From: Phyllobacterium brassicacearum
GTDB lineage: Bacteria; Pseudomonadota; Alphaproteobacteria; Rhizobiales; Rhizobiaceae
Reading direction: 5' to 3'
DNA: 64,000 nucleotides
Assembly (NCBI RefSeq): GCF_003010955.1
Contig: NZ_PGGO01000011.1
Span: forward strand, 116,877-180,876
A program made the position numbers and the translations under genes. The notes beneath the pieces were generated by a model. The model searched no databases and had not been told where the DNA came from. It saw only the letters and a program-made list of their open reading frames with translations. Positions 17,900 through 25,910 of this stretch are shown here, piece after piece. Numbering within the stretch: position 1 is the stretch's first letter; the number at the start of each line of letters is the position of its first letter.

Positions 17900-17998
17900 A
17901 TGTCTGAATTCCTGTGGTTTCTCGTGGTTATAATACTTCCCATCGTCCTCGGCGCAGTCATCGCCCTCGGCATAATGCGCCCGCGCATCCACGACTGA
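17900..17998 (+). CDS. 32-residue hydrophobic peptide
   Basis: A short frame with an excellent ribosome-binding site (AAGGAGAC, 17887-17894) before ATG 17900. The product starts MSEFLWFLVVIILPIVLG and is almost entirely one membrane helix, ending MRPRIHD. Tiny rhizobial membrane proteins of this type are usually unannotated. No function can be assigned. The strong ribosome-binding site and clean helix are the evidence. Confidence 0.6.
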   Translation: MSEFLWFLVVIILPIVLGAVIALGIMRPRIHD

Positions 17999-18318
17999 CA
18001 AACGCGCAGCGAAAGGCTTGTAGCTCAGGTCGTTTGGCCGTGACTTGTGCGAAGCTTGAGGATTTGCACCTCCGAGGGAAGCTCTATTAGGCCGTAAACT
18101 CATGAATAGGATCGACAATGGCGCTGAAACGGCAAAATGATGCGAGGAGAGCTGCGAAGGTCGGGGTTTTTCCCCCGCCCGAGCAGCTCGACACTGCAGC
18201 TTGCAGCCGTTTCGGCGTCCGCAGGATATGGCCTTTTCGCCCGGCTACTGTGCCGCAAAGGCTCGAAAATGGATAAACATTTCCTTCGCCTTTGTTCCTC
18301 GTATCCGAACGAAAAGCC
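17999..18318. other. Non-coding stretch with an inverted copy of the ABM gene end
   Basis: No gene is supported. Positions 18084-18121 match, in inverted orientation and with a few differences, the 3' end of the monooxygenase-fold gene at 18319 (18324-18361), including a perfect 14-base core AACTCATGAATAGG. This looks like a remnant of a duplicated, inverted gene copy. Confidence 0.5.
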
Positions 18319-18624
18319 TCATACCATTTCGACCCTATTCATGAGTTCACGGCCTCGATAGTCCTTGTCGCGCTCGAGATGATGGATGCGCCTTGGATCG
18401 TCCCCGGCGAACCGTGTCATCGCCTCGATGCTTTCCCAGTAGGAAATTGTCATGAACTCGGTGTCGTTCGCGCGGTCCTCCCGAAACGTCTGGACGCCGA
18501 GCGCCTTCTCGATCAAGGGCTTGATGCCGGCGTCGTAATTGTACGCTTCATATTCATCCGCCACGCCGGGAAGCGTTCGTCCTCGCCAGGTGCGCGCTAT
18601 TTTTGCCTTTGTCGGATGACCCAT
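18319..18624 (-). CDS. Antibiotic biosynthesis monooxygenase (ABM) fold protein
   Basis: A 101-residue ferredoxin-like fold protein with the ABM pattern: KIARTWRGRTLPGVADEYEAYN at the start, then NDTEFMTISYWESIEAMTRFAGDDPRRIHHLERD. Such small dimeric proteins include quinol monooxygenases and heme-degrading enzymes; the catalytic role here is unknown. ATG 18624 is preferred because GGGAGGAA lies 8 bases upstream; an earlier start adds 11 residues. The last 38 bases have an inverted relative at 18084-18121. Confidence 0.75.
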   Translation of the reverse strand: MGHPTKAKIARTWRGRTLPGVADEYEAYNYDAGIKPLIEKALGVQTFREDRANDTEFMTISYWESIEAMTRFAGDDPRRIHHLERDKDYRGRELMNRVEMV

Positions 18625-18803
18625 CTCGATATTCCTCCCTTGAATATGGATTTGCATTTCCGGCTGAAATCATGCGTGCGCGAGTTTGCCACTTTTTGGA
18701 TATGTTTGTATCCCATGCAGGGGAGGGAACGCTATCGGGGATCAAACGTTGGTTTCAGGAGCGTGGGGTATTTTGCGTATGATTTTGATCTAAGGAGAAT
18801 GTT

Positions 18804-19121
18804 ATGTTGAAGAGATTGGTAATTGTAGGAGCTGCGGTTCTGATGACCGCCGCGGCTGTGCCGCAAAGTTTCGCACAATCGATCGTAATTGGTCCGGATG
18901 GTGTCCGTCTGCGTGAAGCCGCTCCGGAACGCGTCGAGCGCCGGTACTATGAAATTGGCGAACGCCAGGCTGTCCGCATCGCGAGAGCCGAAGGTGTGCG
19001 GGACGTGGACGACGTAAGACGCACACGGTCACGGTATGTCGTTGAAGGTATCGACCGCCGCGGCGACGAAATTCGCGTCGACATCGATCGCCGGACAGGT
19101 GAGGTCATCTCTGTCGATTGA
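18804..19121 (+). CDS. Small exported PepSY-like protein
   Basis: A 105-residue secreted protein. Signal peptide residues 1-24 (ends SFA-QSI). The mature part is highly charged and ends in a PepSY-like pattern: ERQAVRIARAEGVRDVDDVRR, then GDEIRVDIDRRTGEVISVD. PepSY modules are protease-inhibitor-like periplasmic domains. A good ribosome-binding site (AAGGAG) precedes ATG 18804. Convergent with the LysE gene; two GC-rich hairpins around 19143-19185 may stop transcription of both. Confidence 0.75.
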   Translation: MLKRLVIVGAAVLMTAAAVPQSFAQSIVIGPDGVRLREAAPERVERRYYEIGERQAVRIARAEGVRDVDDVRRTRSRYVVEGIDRRGDEIRVDIDRRTGEVISVD

Positions 19122-19199
19122 TCTTCCATGCCAATCAATGGTTCCGCCGTTTGAAGCGGCGGACCCCGGTGTGAAAACCCGGGCGAAGTCGCTCACATC

Positions 19200-19835
19200 T
19201 CAGGTACTTGCACGCCGGTAGAACGCAAGCGAACCTGCAAGCGCCAGCAAGGCACCACCGCAAAGGCGATCCAGCCAGAGCGCCCCTTGCTTCTTCAACA
19301 GGCGCACCGCGCGCGAACCTAGAATGGCGTAGCCGAACATGACGGCGAGATCGATCAGCGCGAACGTCACGGCGAGCGCCAGATATTGTGGAAACTGTGG
19401 CAATTCCGGCACGACGAACTGCGGCAGAAACGCCGAAAAAAACAGATACCCCTTGGGGTTGGTGATAGCGACAAAAAAACTCTTCAGGAAAACCAGGCGA
19501 GCGGAGGGCAGCGTGCTGATGCTGACGTCGGTATGCACGACATCGAGCGTGCCTTTGGACCGCAACAGCATGATTCCGAGAAACGTCAGATAGCCGACGC
19601 CAATCCATTTGACCACCGAGAACCAGAATTCTGACGCCGCGAGAAGGGCGCCAAGCCCCAGTGCCACGGCGCCGATGAGCACGAAGTCGGACAGAACCGC
19701 ACCCGCCATGCCGTAGCTGGCTGTCCGGATGCCAAACTTCGAGCCGTTTGTGAGTGCGAGGAGCACTGTTGGGCCAGGGGTCGCAATGCCGATGAATGAT
19801 ACAAGTGCAAATGCCAGAATGGTCAGATGGGTCAT
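19200..19835 (-). CDS. LysE/RhtB-family amino-acid exporter
   Basis: A 211-residue inner-membrane exporter with six predicted helices. The family signature near the N-terminus is present as FIGIATPGPTVLLALTNGSKFG, and the conserved KSFFVAITNPKGYLFF block occurs at about residues 117-132. LysE/RhtB proteins export amino acids such as lysine, homoserine and threonine; specificity is unknown. GGAG lies upstream of ATG 19835. The 400 bases upstream include a possible regulator remnant. Confidence 0.88.
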   Translation of the reverse strand: MTHLTILAFALVSFIGIATPGPTVLLALTNGSKFGIRTASYGMAGAVLSDFVLIGAVALGLGALLAASEFWFSVVKWIGVGYLTFLGIMLLRSKGTLDVVHTDVSISTLPSARLVFLKSFFVAITNPKGYLFFSAFLPQFVVPELPQFPQYLALAVTFALIDLAVMFGYAILGSRAVRLLKKQGALWLDRLCGGALLALAGSLAFYRRAST

Positions 19836-19892
19836 GACTTGCTCCGAGGTCAGATGGCGTGCCGCACCCGCGGCGTTGGTTTGCCGGACAAG

Positions 19893-20091
19893 CTACCATT
19901 CTCCGGTTTCGTCCACCGAGTCAAAGCCTTCATCACACTCGCTTATCTGTCCCAGCAACTTGCGTGTCGTCCGATGCAGCGTTGATTCCGTGCGGTGGCT
20001 CGTAAGCGCCAAACTGAGGCCGTAAAGGGGCGCTTCGCACACATGCCCCCCGGATGCATCGATCTCTGATATACGTTGGTTGTACGCCTCC
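19893..20091 (-). pseudogene. Possible 3' remnant of a regulator gene
   Basis: A stretch open on the minus strand for about 65 codons, from just after a TAG at about 20092 to TAG at 19893-19895. It reads EIDASGGHVCEAPLYGLSLA, then LTSHRTESTLHRTTRKLLGQI, with good coding character but no start codon or ribosome-binding site. The pattern is reminiscent of the C-terminal end of a transcriptional regulator, but I cannot name the family. It may be the residue of a gene once divergent from the nitroreductase. Confidence 0.3.
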
Positions 20092-20238
20092 TAGACCACG
20101 GTGTGATTACGTCTCCATTGCGAATGGAGATAATGAACCACATCGAAAAGGAACAGTCAGGAGGAGACGACCATGAGTACGGACAATACCTCACACCCAG
20201 GTAGACCGAAATGAACGGCCGGCGGCATGGAGGCGATC

Positions 20239-20904
20239 ATGGACGTATATGAGGCAGTCACAAGTCGACGGGCGGTGCGCGGATTCAAGGACGAGCCTGT
20301 GTCGAGGGAGGTGCTTGAGCGCGTGTTGTCCGCCGCAGCTTGGTCGCCGTCCGGATCGAACATCCAGCCGTGGAACACCTACGTGCTGACTGGCGCACCG
20401 CTGGCCGAGCTCAAGACGAACGCCGTCGAGCGCGTGGCCCACGGCGACCCTTGGGACAAGCGGCAGTACAAGATGTACCCACCCGTGCTGAAGTCCCCGT
20501 ACGCGGAGCGCCGATCCGCCTTCGGCAAGGAGCGCTACAGTGCGCTCGGCATTGCGCGCGAGGACTGGGAGGCGCGGCAGCGGGCAGCCATCGCCAACTG
20601 GAACTGTTTCGGCGCGCCCGCCGCCCTGTTCTGCTACATCGACCGCGACCTGGGCCGGCCCCAATGGGCCGATGTCGGCATGTATCTGCAGACCATCATG
20701 CTGCTGCTCCGCGCCGAAGGGCTGCACAGTTGCACGCAGATGGCGTGGTCGCAAGTTCGCGAGACGGTCGCTGAGGTCCTGTCACCCCCGGACGGACTCA
20801 TCCTCTTCTGCGGCATGTCGATCGGGTACGAGGACCCCGCGGTAAGTTCGGCCCGTACAGGCCGCGCCCCGCTCGACGAGACGGTCACGTTCGTCGGCGA
20901 TTAG
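20239..20904 (+). CDS. Nitroreductase-family flavoprotein
   Basis: A 221-residue FMN-dependent oxidoreductase. Start MDVYEAVTSRRAVRGFKDEPV and the flavin-binding SAAAWSPSGSNIQPWNTYV are hallmarks; the C-terminal part WADVGMYLQTIMLLLRAEGLHSCTQ and GMSIGYED completes the fold. ATG 20239 is preferred over 20227 since GGAGG lies 6 bases upstream. Codon use is more GC-rich at third positions than in adjacent genes. It is followed after 48 bases by an FMN reductase gene, which could supply reduced flavin; a shared operon is likely. Confidence 0.9.
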   Translation: MDVYEAVTSRRAVRGFKDEPVSREVLERVLSAAAWSPSGSNIQPWNTYVLTGAPLAELKTNAVERVAHGDPWDKRQYKMYPPVLKSPYAERRSAFGKERYSALGIAREDWEARQRAAIANWNCFGAPAALFCYIDRDLGRPQWADVGMYLQTIMLLLRAEGLHSCTQMAWSQVRETVAEVLSPPDGLILFCGMSIGYEDPAVSSARTGRAPLDETVTFVGD

Positions 20905-20952
20905 TTGCTTGCGCTCAAAGGACAAGAGACCCCTTCTATATTGGAGAACGCC

Positions 20953-21525
20953 ATGACCACACATAAAGTAGGCTATTTCATCGGCAGCCTCGCCAAGGAC
21001 TCGATCAATCGCAAGCTCGCCAAGGCGTTGGTGCGGTTAGCACCGCCGGAACTTGAGATGTCGGAGATATCCTTCAAGGACCTGCCGCTCTACAGTTACG
21101 ACTATGACGCCGACTACCCTCCCGCTGGCAAGGCATTCAAGGCGGCAATCGCGGCCGTCGACGCCGTGCTGTTCGTCACGCCTGAATACAATCGATCCAT
21201 CCCCGGTGGGCTGAAAAACGCAATCGACTGGGCGAGCCGCCCCTACGGCACCAACTCGTTCACGCGCAAGCCGTCAGCGGTGATCGGCACGTCACCGGGC
21301 GCGATAGGCACAGCAGTCGCACAGCAGAATTTGCGCAGCGTGCTTAGTTTCTGCAACTCTCCCCAGATGAATGCCCCGGAAGCCTACATCCAGTTCACAC
21401 CGGGGCTGATCACCGATGACGGCGAGGTCACGAAGGACACCACCGCCGATTTCCTTCGCACTTTCATGCAGGACTTCCATGTCTTCATCGCAAGGGTTCG
21501 CTCAGTGCTGCCGAAAGACGCCTAG
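20953..21525 (+). CDS. NADPH-dependent FMN reductase family protein
   Basis: A 190-residue flavodoxin-fold reductase. It has the N-terminal YFIGSLAKDSINRKLAKAL (FMN phosphate loop), the central LFVTPEYNRSIPGGLKNAIDWAS signature of this family, and KPSAVIGTSPGAIGT. GGAGA lies 5 bases upstream of ATG 20953. Likely cotranscribed with the upstream nitroreductase. Family members reduce FMN, quinones or azo dyes with NAD(P)H. Confidence 0.92.
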   Translation: MTTHKVGYFIGSLAKDSINRKLAKALVRLAPPELEMSEISFKDLPLYSYDYDADYPPAGKAFKAAIAAVDAVLFVTPEYNRSIPGGLKNAIDWASRPYGTNSFTRKPSAVIGTSPGAIGTAVAQQNLRSVLSFCNSPQMNAPEAYIQFTPGLITDDGEVTKDTTADFLRTFMQDFHVFIARVRSVLPKDA

Positions 21526-21730
21526 AGGCATCACGACAAGAACATCTCTAAACTGTATGGTACCTTGGACGAACCATGAACCTTCTCCTGCGATCTTGGT
21601 CGACACAGGCTACGTCATACAGGATTTCAGATCTGGTGGTTTTTGCTCCCTAATTCCGTTGATTTGCCGCGACCTAAGGGAGTAATGAAGGGATTGTTGA
21701 TCCCACTCGCGGAGTCGCGCCGGAAATTCG

Positions 21731-22717
21731 ATGGAAACCAAGGCCAATTATCTTCTCGTAGCGGTTTTCTGTCTGGTCGTGTGTCTTTTGGCGTTCGGTT
21801 TCTTTTACTGGATTGGGCGTTATGGAGACACCCGCGAGACGGCGACACTCGAGATCCGGGTGCCAGGGTCGGTCACTGGTCTGGCAGCAAACAGTCCGGT
21901 TTTCTTCAACGGGTTGAAGGTGGGCGAGGTACGCCGCCTGTTCGTCGATTCAACGAATCCCGATGCTGTCATCGTCCAGACCGAGATCGACTCGACCACC
22001 CCCATCACACGTTCGACTGTGGCAACATTGGCATTCGAACTGCTTGCGGGGCAGGCGCGCATAGAATTAACGGGCGGCAAGGCCTACGAGCCGAAACTGC
22101 TGGAGGAAGCCGAAAAGGAAGATACGGTCGCACGCGTGGATATTGACCCATCCTCGTTGAAGACGCTCGTCCAGACCGCGCAGGACTGGATTGAGCGCGT
22201 CGACAAGGCGACCGCTGCCACGGAAAAGTACCTGGCGGAGACGAGGGGGCCGTTCATCGAAAGCATCAAACAAGCCAAGACCTTTACCGATGGGCTCGCC
22301 GACAGCACGGAATTGATCAGCAAGTACGGCGAGCAGGCACAAAGCCTCGAAGAGATCATGGCGGATGCGCGTGACGTCATCTCGCGTGTGAAAACAGCGT
22401 CAGTGAATGTGGATGATACGCTGGCCAATGTCGACAAGCAGCTTTCCGATGACAAGGACAGCACCGTCAGCGCAATGCGCGGTAAACTGCAATCGTATCA
22501 GCAACAGGCGAAAGACCTGAATGCGCGGCTGGTCTCTATCACGAATGATCTGGCCAATATGACCGGCCCCAAACTGCGCGATGTCCAGAGGTTCGTGTCG
22601 CAAAGCCGCCGCACGGTACAAGGCATCGAGCGCGGCGTTTCCGCAATTAAGGATGATCCGCAAAAGCTCATTTTCGGCGATGAGAGCAAAGTTCAGGAAT
22701 ATGACGGAGGCCGCTGA
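21731..22717 (+). CDS. MCE/MlaD-family protein, orphan
   Basis: A 328-residue protein with one N-terminal membrane anchor (residues 8-28) and an MCE domain (about 38-115: TLEIRVPGSVTGLAANSPVF, then GLKVGEVRRLFVD), followed by a long helical, coiled-coil-rich tail (130-310). MCE proteins form hexameric rings that ferry lipids across the periplasm and normally sit behind a permease and an ATPase gene. None is present here, so it is an orphan copy that would have to use subunits encoded elsewhere. The ribosome-binding site before ATG 21731 is weak. Confidence 0.85.
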   Translation: METKANYLLVAVFCLVVCLLAFGFFYWIGRYGDTRETATLEIRVPGSVTGLAANSPVFFNGLKVGEVRRLFVDSTNPDAVIVQTEIDSTTPITRSTVATLAFELLAGQARIELTGGKAYEPKLLEEAEKEDTVARVDIDPSSLKTLVQTAQDWIERVDKATAATEKYLAETRGPFIESIKQAKTFTDGLADSTELISKYGEQAQSLEEIMADARDVISRVKTASVNVDDTLANVDKQLSDDKDSTVSAMRGKLQSYQQQAKDLNARLVSITNDLANMTGPKLRDVQRFVSQSRRTVQGIERGVSAIKDDPQKLIFGDESKVQEYDGGR

Positions 22718-22799
22718 GGTCGCTTGGATGACTCGCAGGTGCGCGTCACAGCGGACCTGCTTGCGCGGCAATTCCTGCGAACCTTGGAGATCGCCGTCG

Positions 22800-22982
22800 T
22801 CAGGATGCGAAATACATTCCGATCAGGTAGCTTGTAACGGCCAGCGTAACCATGACGATTGCCGGCGGCCAATACAAGTACGGTCTGAATTCGTTTTCGA
22901 ATGCGAATGAACCTTCATCATTCGATAGCGGAAATGGAACTGCGACGGGGTTCTTCGCCCTCTTTTTCATAACGCTGGACAC
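22800..22982 (-). CDS. Small membrane protein, second of a pair
   Basis: A 60-residue protein starting at GTG 22982 with GGAAGGTGAG upstream. A polar N-terminus (KKRAKNPVAVPFPLSNDEG) leads to EFRPYLYWPP and one helix (AIVMVTLAVTSYLIGMYF). The PYL...W motif just before the helix also occurs in the upstream partner gene, which ends 6 bases away. No family recognised. Convergent with the orphan MCE gene. Confidence 0.6.
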   Translation of the reverse strand: MSSVMKKRAKNPVAVPFPLSNDEGSFAFENEFRPYLYWPPAIVMVTLAVTSYLIGMYFAS

Positions 22983-22988
22983 AACAAC

Positions 22989-23117
22989 TCACCTTCCGAA
23001 CTGACGGCCTAAGTACAGGACAATTGGTATGATGATCAGGAAGAGTATGAGATAGCCCCATATCGATGTGAGGTACGGCGCGTAATCCTCTTTCTCCTTC
23101 TTGTCATCCTCCTCCAT
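22989..23117 (-). CDS. Small membrane protein, first of a pair
   Basis: A 42-residue frame from ATG 23117 to TGA 22989 with a strong ribosome-binding site (GGGAGG, 6 bases upstream). The product has an acidic/lysine start (MEEDDKKEKED), then YAPYLTSIWGYL and one helix (LILFLIIIPIVLYLG). It is followed after 6 bases by the 60-residue gene with a similar layout, so they are one transcript. Function unknown; small accessory subunits of membrane complexes look like this. Confidence 0.6.
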   Translation of the reverse strand: MEEDDKKEKEDYAPYLTSIWGYLILFLIIIPIVLYLGRQFGR

Positions 23118-23332
23118 TGGTGCCTCCCGCATCTGCCAATGAAAACAGTGGTCAAGAGGACTTCAAGCCGAGTAAACAATGCGGCTCAGGTCTTATCAGG
23201 CCACAGGGATATACCTAAAACAACTCAACAATTCGAGCTATGCTGCTCGCTTATCGCAACATGAATACATTATATCGAGGCGTCGCTCGACCAAAGGGGA
23301 GGATTATGGTTAGCGCGCCTGGCAGGCTGCTT

Positions 23333-23407
23333 TCAATGCGATGGTCTCGCCTGGTAGACGAGCAATGCTATCACAATGAGGGCAAGAAGAATATCCAGAT
23401 CACGCAT
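23333..23407 (-). CDS. Putative 24-residue membrane peptide
   Basis: ATG 23407 to TGA 23333 on the minus strand, with GAGG 8 bases upstream. The product MRDLDILLALIVIALLVYQ plus a short tail is a single hydrophobic helix. Evidence is only the ribosome-binding site and composition, so this is tentative. Surrounding DNA from 23118 to 23509 contains no other supported gene. Confidence 0.35.
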   Translation of the reverse strand: MRDLDILLALIVIALLVYQARPSH

Positions 23408-23509
23408 AGGCGTAACCTCGCTTTTCATTCAACCAGAGGCGCACTGAACAAAGGCATCCATTCGATGCGGCAGCAAATATTCGCGTTGCCTTACCGGCTC
23501 TGTTGCCGG

Positions 23510-23698
23510 CTACTTTGCATGCTCCTTGAACCTTCGATGCGTAAATCCGCCTTTGGCGCGCCTCAGAATATCCGAAAGCTTATTCGGACTGGTTGTCTTC
23601 TTGGGCATTTCCGAGCGTACTTTTTGTAATATTTGCGGCGATGCGCAGCTTGCATTGTGGGGTGTATGCAGCGTCACCTCTTCCATTTTGTTTGTCAC
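23510..23698 (-). CDS. Small hypothetical protein, doubtful
   Basis: A 62-residue basic frame beginning GTG 23698, or 58 residues from ATG 23686. GGGAG lies about 11 bases upstream of the ATG. The lysine/arginine-rich C-terminal half (NKLSDILRRAKGGFTHRRF) could bind nucleic acid, but no family is recognised. No other frame here is better. Confidence 0.35.
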   Translation of the reverse strand: MTNKMEEVTLHTPHNASCASPQILQKVRSEMPKKTTSPNKLSDILRRAKGGFTHRRFKEHAK

Positions 23699-23874
23699 TC
23701 CCTCGAGAAGAACAAATTACCGGTTGAAAGCCACCAAAGCGCTAAAATACGCTGATTTTTTACTTATTCAACAAGAACTCATTCGTTCCCAGCCGAATTG
23801 GCTGCCGTCCGGGTCAACGTGCCGTGAAATGCAACGGCGCTCCATACAGCAGCGCCGTTTTGAGTCAAAATTTG

Positions 23875-24360
23875 TCAGGCCGGAAGCGGATGAAAACGCC
23901 GCAAGGAAAGAAAGCCGGCAATCATGAACAGCACCAGGACGGTACCCTCGACGATGGCGAATGGCGGCTCCGAGCCCGTCGGCGCGAGCGCATTGAGAGC
24001 CGGTATCTTTTGGAACGCCTGTACAACGAGCACGAAGGCATTGAGATAGAGCGATACGACCGCGCTGACCACATAGATCCAGCGCCAGGCGCCGGCGAGA
24101 CGATAGACATAGAGCGCGACAACAGCTGCGATGAGGAAGATCATCGAAATGATACCGACGCCGATAGCCGGCGTGAAACCGGCATAGGGAAACAGAAAAC
24201 CGGTCACGCTCGTTCCGATGGTTGTTATCAGGAAGATAATTGTCCAGCCGGCTTTTCTGTCCGCGGCCAGTAACCCCGCCAGAACAATCAGACCCGAAAC
24301 GATGCCGATAAGGCTCAAGATTACATGGAACGCAGTAAAAGGTGTCATACCGAAGATCAT
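23875..24360 (-). CDS. Four-helix membrane protein, unknown function
   Basis: A 161-residue integral membrane protein with four or five hydrophobic helices: FHVILSLIGIVSGLIVLAGL, WTIIFLITTIGTSVTGFLF, VGIISMIFLIAAVVALYVY, WIYVVSAVVSLYLNAFVLVV. A likely member of the rhizobial DUF-type small membrane proteins; no active residues visible. ATG 24360 is preferred, with AGGGG about 8 bases upstream. It is divergent from the TetR gene at 24645. Confidence 0.7.
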   Translation of the reverse strand: MIFGMTPFTAFHVILSLIGIVSGLIVLAGLLAADRKAGWTIIFLITTIGTSVTGFLFPYAGFTPAIGVGIISMIFLIAAVVALYVYRLAGAWRWIYVVSAVVSLYLNAFVLVVQAFQKIPALNALAPTGSEPPFAIVEGTVLVLFMIAGFLSLRRFHPLPA

Positions 24361-24610
24361 GATCGTACCCCTATTAGCTCTCGATCCCAATGAAGCTTGG
24401 AATCAGCCCGGTAAAACGAAACATTGTTTGGTGAAAATTGTAAATCCTCGCCACTGTTCGACAAATATGAGTGTGAAGGTCAATAAAACGCAACCGATTG
24501 TCTCGCACAGGACGTCGTTACCCATGGAAGACGTGGCGTTCAGGCGGCAACCTGTTGGCCCGTACTGCATGGAGATCTGGCAAGCATAATAGTCTTGCTG
24601 AAACAGTCCG

Positions 24611-24637
24611 TTGACACATACCAACTGTATGGTATGT
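24611..24637 (+). promoter_or_regulatory. Promoter with TetR-type operator
   Basis: TTGACA (24611-24616) is a perfect -35 box. An inverted repeat ACATACCA-6 bases-TGGTATGT (24616-24637) overlaps its end and covers the spacer and -10 region, a few bases before the tetR start at 24645. This is the usual layout of an autoregulatory TetR operator. The right half, extended as AACTGTATGGTA, recurs exactly at 21551-21562. Confidence 0.7.
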
Positions 24638-24644
24638 ATTCGAT

Positions 24645-25283
24645 ATGTCGAGACCTACCAAACAGTCACCCGAACGCGGCAGCGCACGAACCCGGCTCCT
24701 TGAGGCGGCGCGGGATATCGTCCGCACCAAAGGCTTCGCCGCCACAACCGTCGATGACCTCTGCAGGGCGGCCGACGTCACCAAGGGAGCATTTTTCCAT
24801 CACTTCGCGAGCAAGGACGCTTTGGGCGTCGCCGCTGCCGAGTTCTGGGCCGCGACGACGACCGGCTTCTTCGAGGCCGCGCCGTATCACGATCCGGCCG
24901 ATCCTTTGGAGCGCGTTCTCGCCTATGTCGCTTTCCGCAAGGCGATCATCATGGGCGAGCTCGCCGAGTTTACCTGTCTGGTCGGAACGATGGCGCAGGA
25001 GGTCTACGCAAGCTTCCCTGACATTCGCGATGCGTGTGGCCGCAGCATCTTCGGGCATACGGCTACGCTGGAAGGCGACATCGAGGCGGCACGACAGGAC
25101 CGCGGCATCACGGACGATTGGACTGCGGAGAGCCTGGCGCGACACACCCAAGCCGTCATCCAGGGTGGATTCGTCCTGGCGAAGGCAGGGAATGATCCCG
25201 AGCTTGCGCGGGAAAGCCTCGACCATCTGAACCGGTACATCCGGTACCTGTTTCACGTCACAGAGGAGGAGGACATAGCATGA
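24645..25283 (+). CDS. TetR/AcrR-family transcriptional regulator
   Basis: A 212-residue repressor. The helix-turn-helix domain occupies residues 13-60: ARTRLLEAARDIVRTKGFAA, then TVDDLCRAADVTKGAFFHHFASKDAL. The C-terminal ligand domain starts about residue 80. The start ATG 24645 lies 8 bases after a perfect inverted repeat that should be its own operator. It overlaps the GFA-like gene by ATGA (25280-25283), so both are one autoregulated operon. Confidence 0.9.
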   Translation: MSRPTKQSPERGSARTRLLEAARDIVRTKGFAATTVDDLCRAADVTKGAFFHHFASKDALGVAAAEFWAATTTGFFEAAPYHDPADPLERVLAYVAFRKAIIMGELAEFTCLVGTMAQEVYASFPDIRDACGRSIFGHTATLEGDIEAARQDRGITDDWTAESLARHTQAVIQGGFVLAKAGNDPELARESLDHLNRYIRYLFHVTEEEDIA

Positions 25284-25816
25284 GCAGAACCACAAATATC
25301 AGATGCGCTTGCGGGCGAACATCCCTGGAGGTGCAGGGAGCCCCGATCGTTGTGTCCGAGTGCCTGTGCGACAGCTGCCGGACCGCTGCAGATCGTCTCG
25401 CAACGTTACCTGGCGCGAAGAACGTCCTCACATCCTATGGCGCGACGCCTTGTGCAGAATATCGCAAGGATAGAGTCCGTATCCTGTCCGGCGCCGAGTA
25501 TCTGCGTGAGTTCCGGCTCAACGCGGATGCGGGCTCCCGCCGTGTCGTCGCCACGTGCTGCAATACGCCGGTGTTCCTGGAAATGAAGGGCGCGCACTGG
25601 CTCAGTCTCTATCTGCACCTCTGGCCGGACGGAGCGCGGCCGAAGGCCGAGATGCGAACCATGGCTGGCGACCTGCCTGATGCATCCAGACTGCCGAATG
25701 ACATCCCCAACTTGAAAAGCCATACGGTGTCCTTCTACGCAAAGCTCCTGGGGGCATGGATCGCCATGGGATTCCGGAATCCAAAGATTGAAGTGGCCGG
25801 GAAGGTCGATGCCTGA
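25280..25816 (+). CDS. GFA-like zinc protein (DUF6151 type)
   Basis: A 178-residue protein with the cysteine pattern of glutathione-dependent formaldehyde-activating (GFA/CENP-V) folds: IRCACGRTSLEV at the N-terminus, SECLCDSCRT about residues 27-36 and VATCCNTPVF about 89-98. These bind one or two zinc ions. It is cotranslated with the upstream TetR through a 4-base overlap, so its expression should follow the regulator's ligand. Catalysis is not established for this subgroup. Confidence 0.8.
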   Translation: MSRTTNIRCACGRTSLEVQGAPIVVSECLCDSCRTAADRLATLPGAKNVLTSYGATPCAEYRKDRVRILSGAEYLREFRLNADAGSRRVVATCCNTPVFLEMKGAHWLSLYLHLWPDGARPKAEMRTMAGDLPDASRLPNDIPNLKSHTVSFYAKLLGAWIAMGFRNPKIEVAGKVDA

Positions 25817-25910
25817 CGAGATCTAACCCTCGATTTTTTCAACAGATGTCGGAACCGAAGTCCTCGAAACGTCCTTTGCACTCAACTGCAACAGGTCTCA
25901 GGAGGACAGG

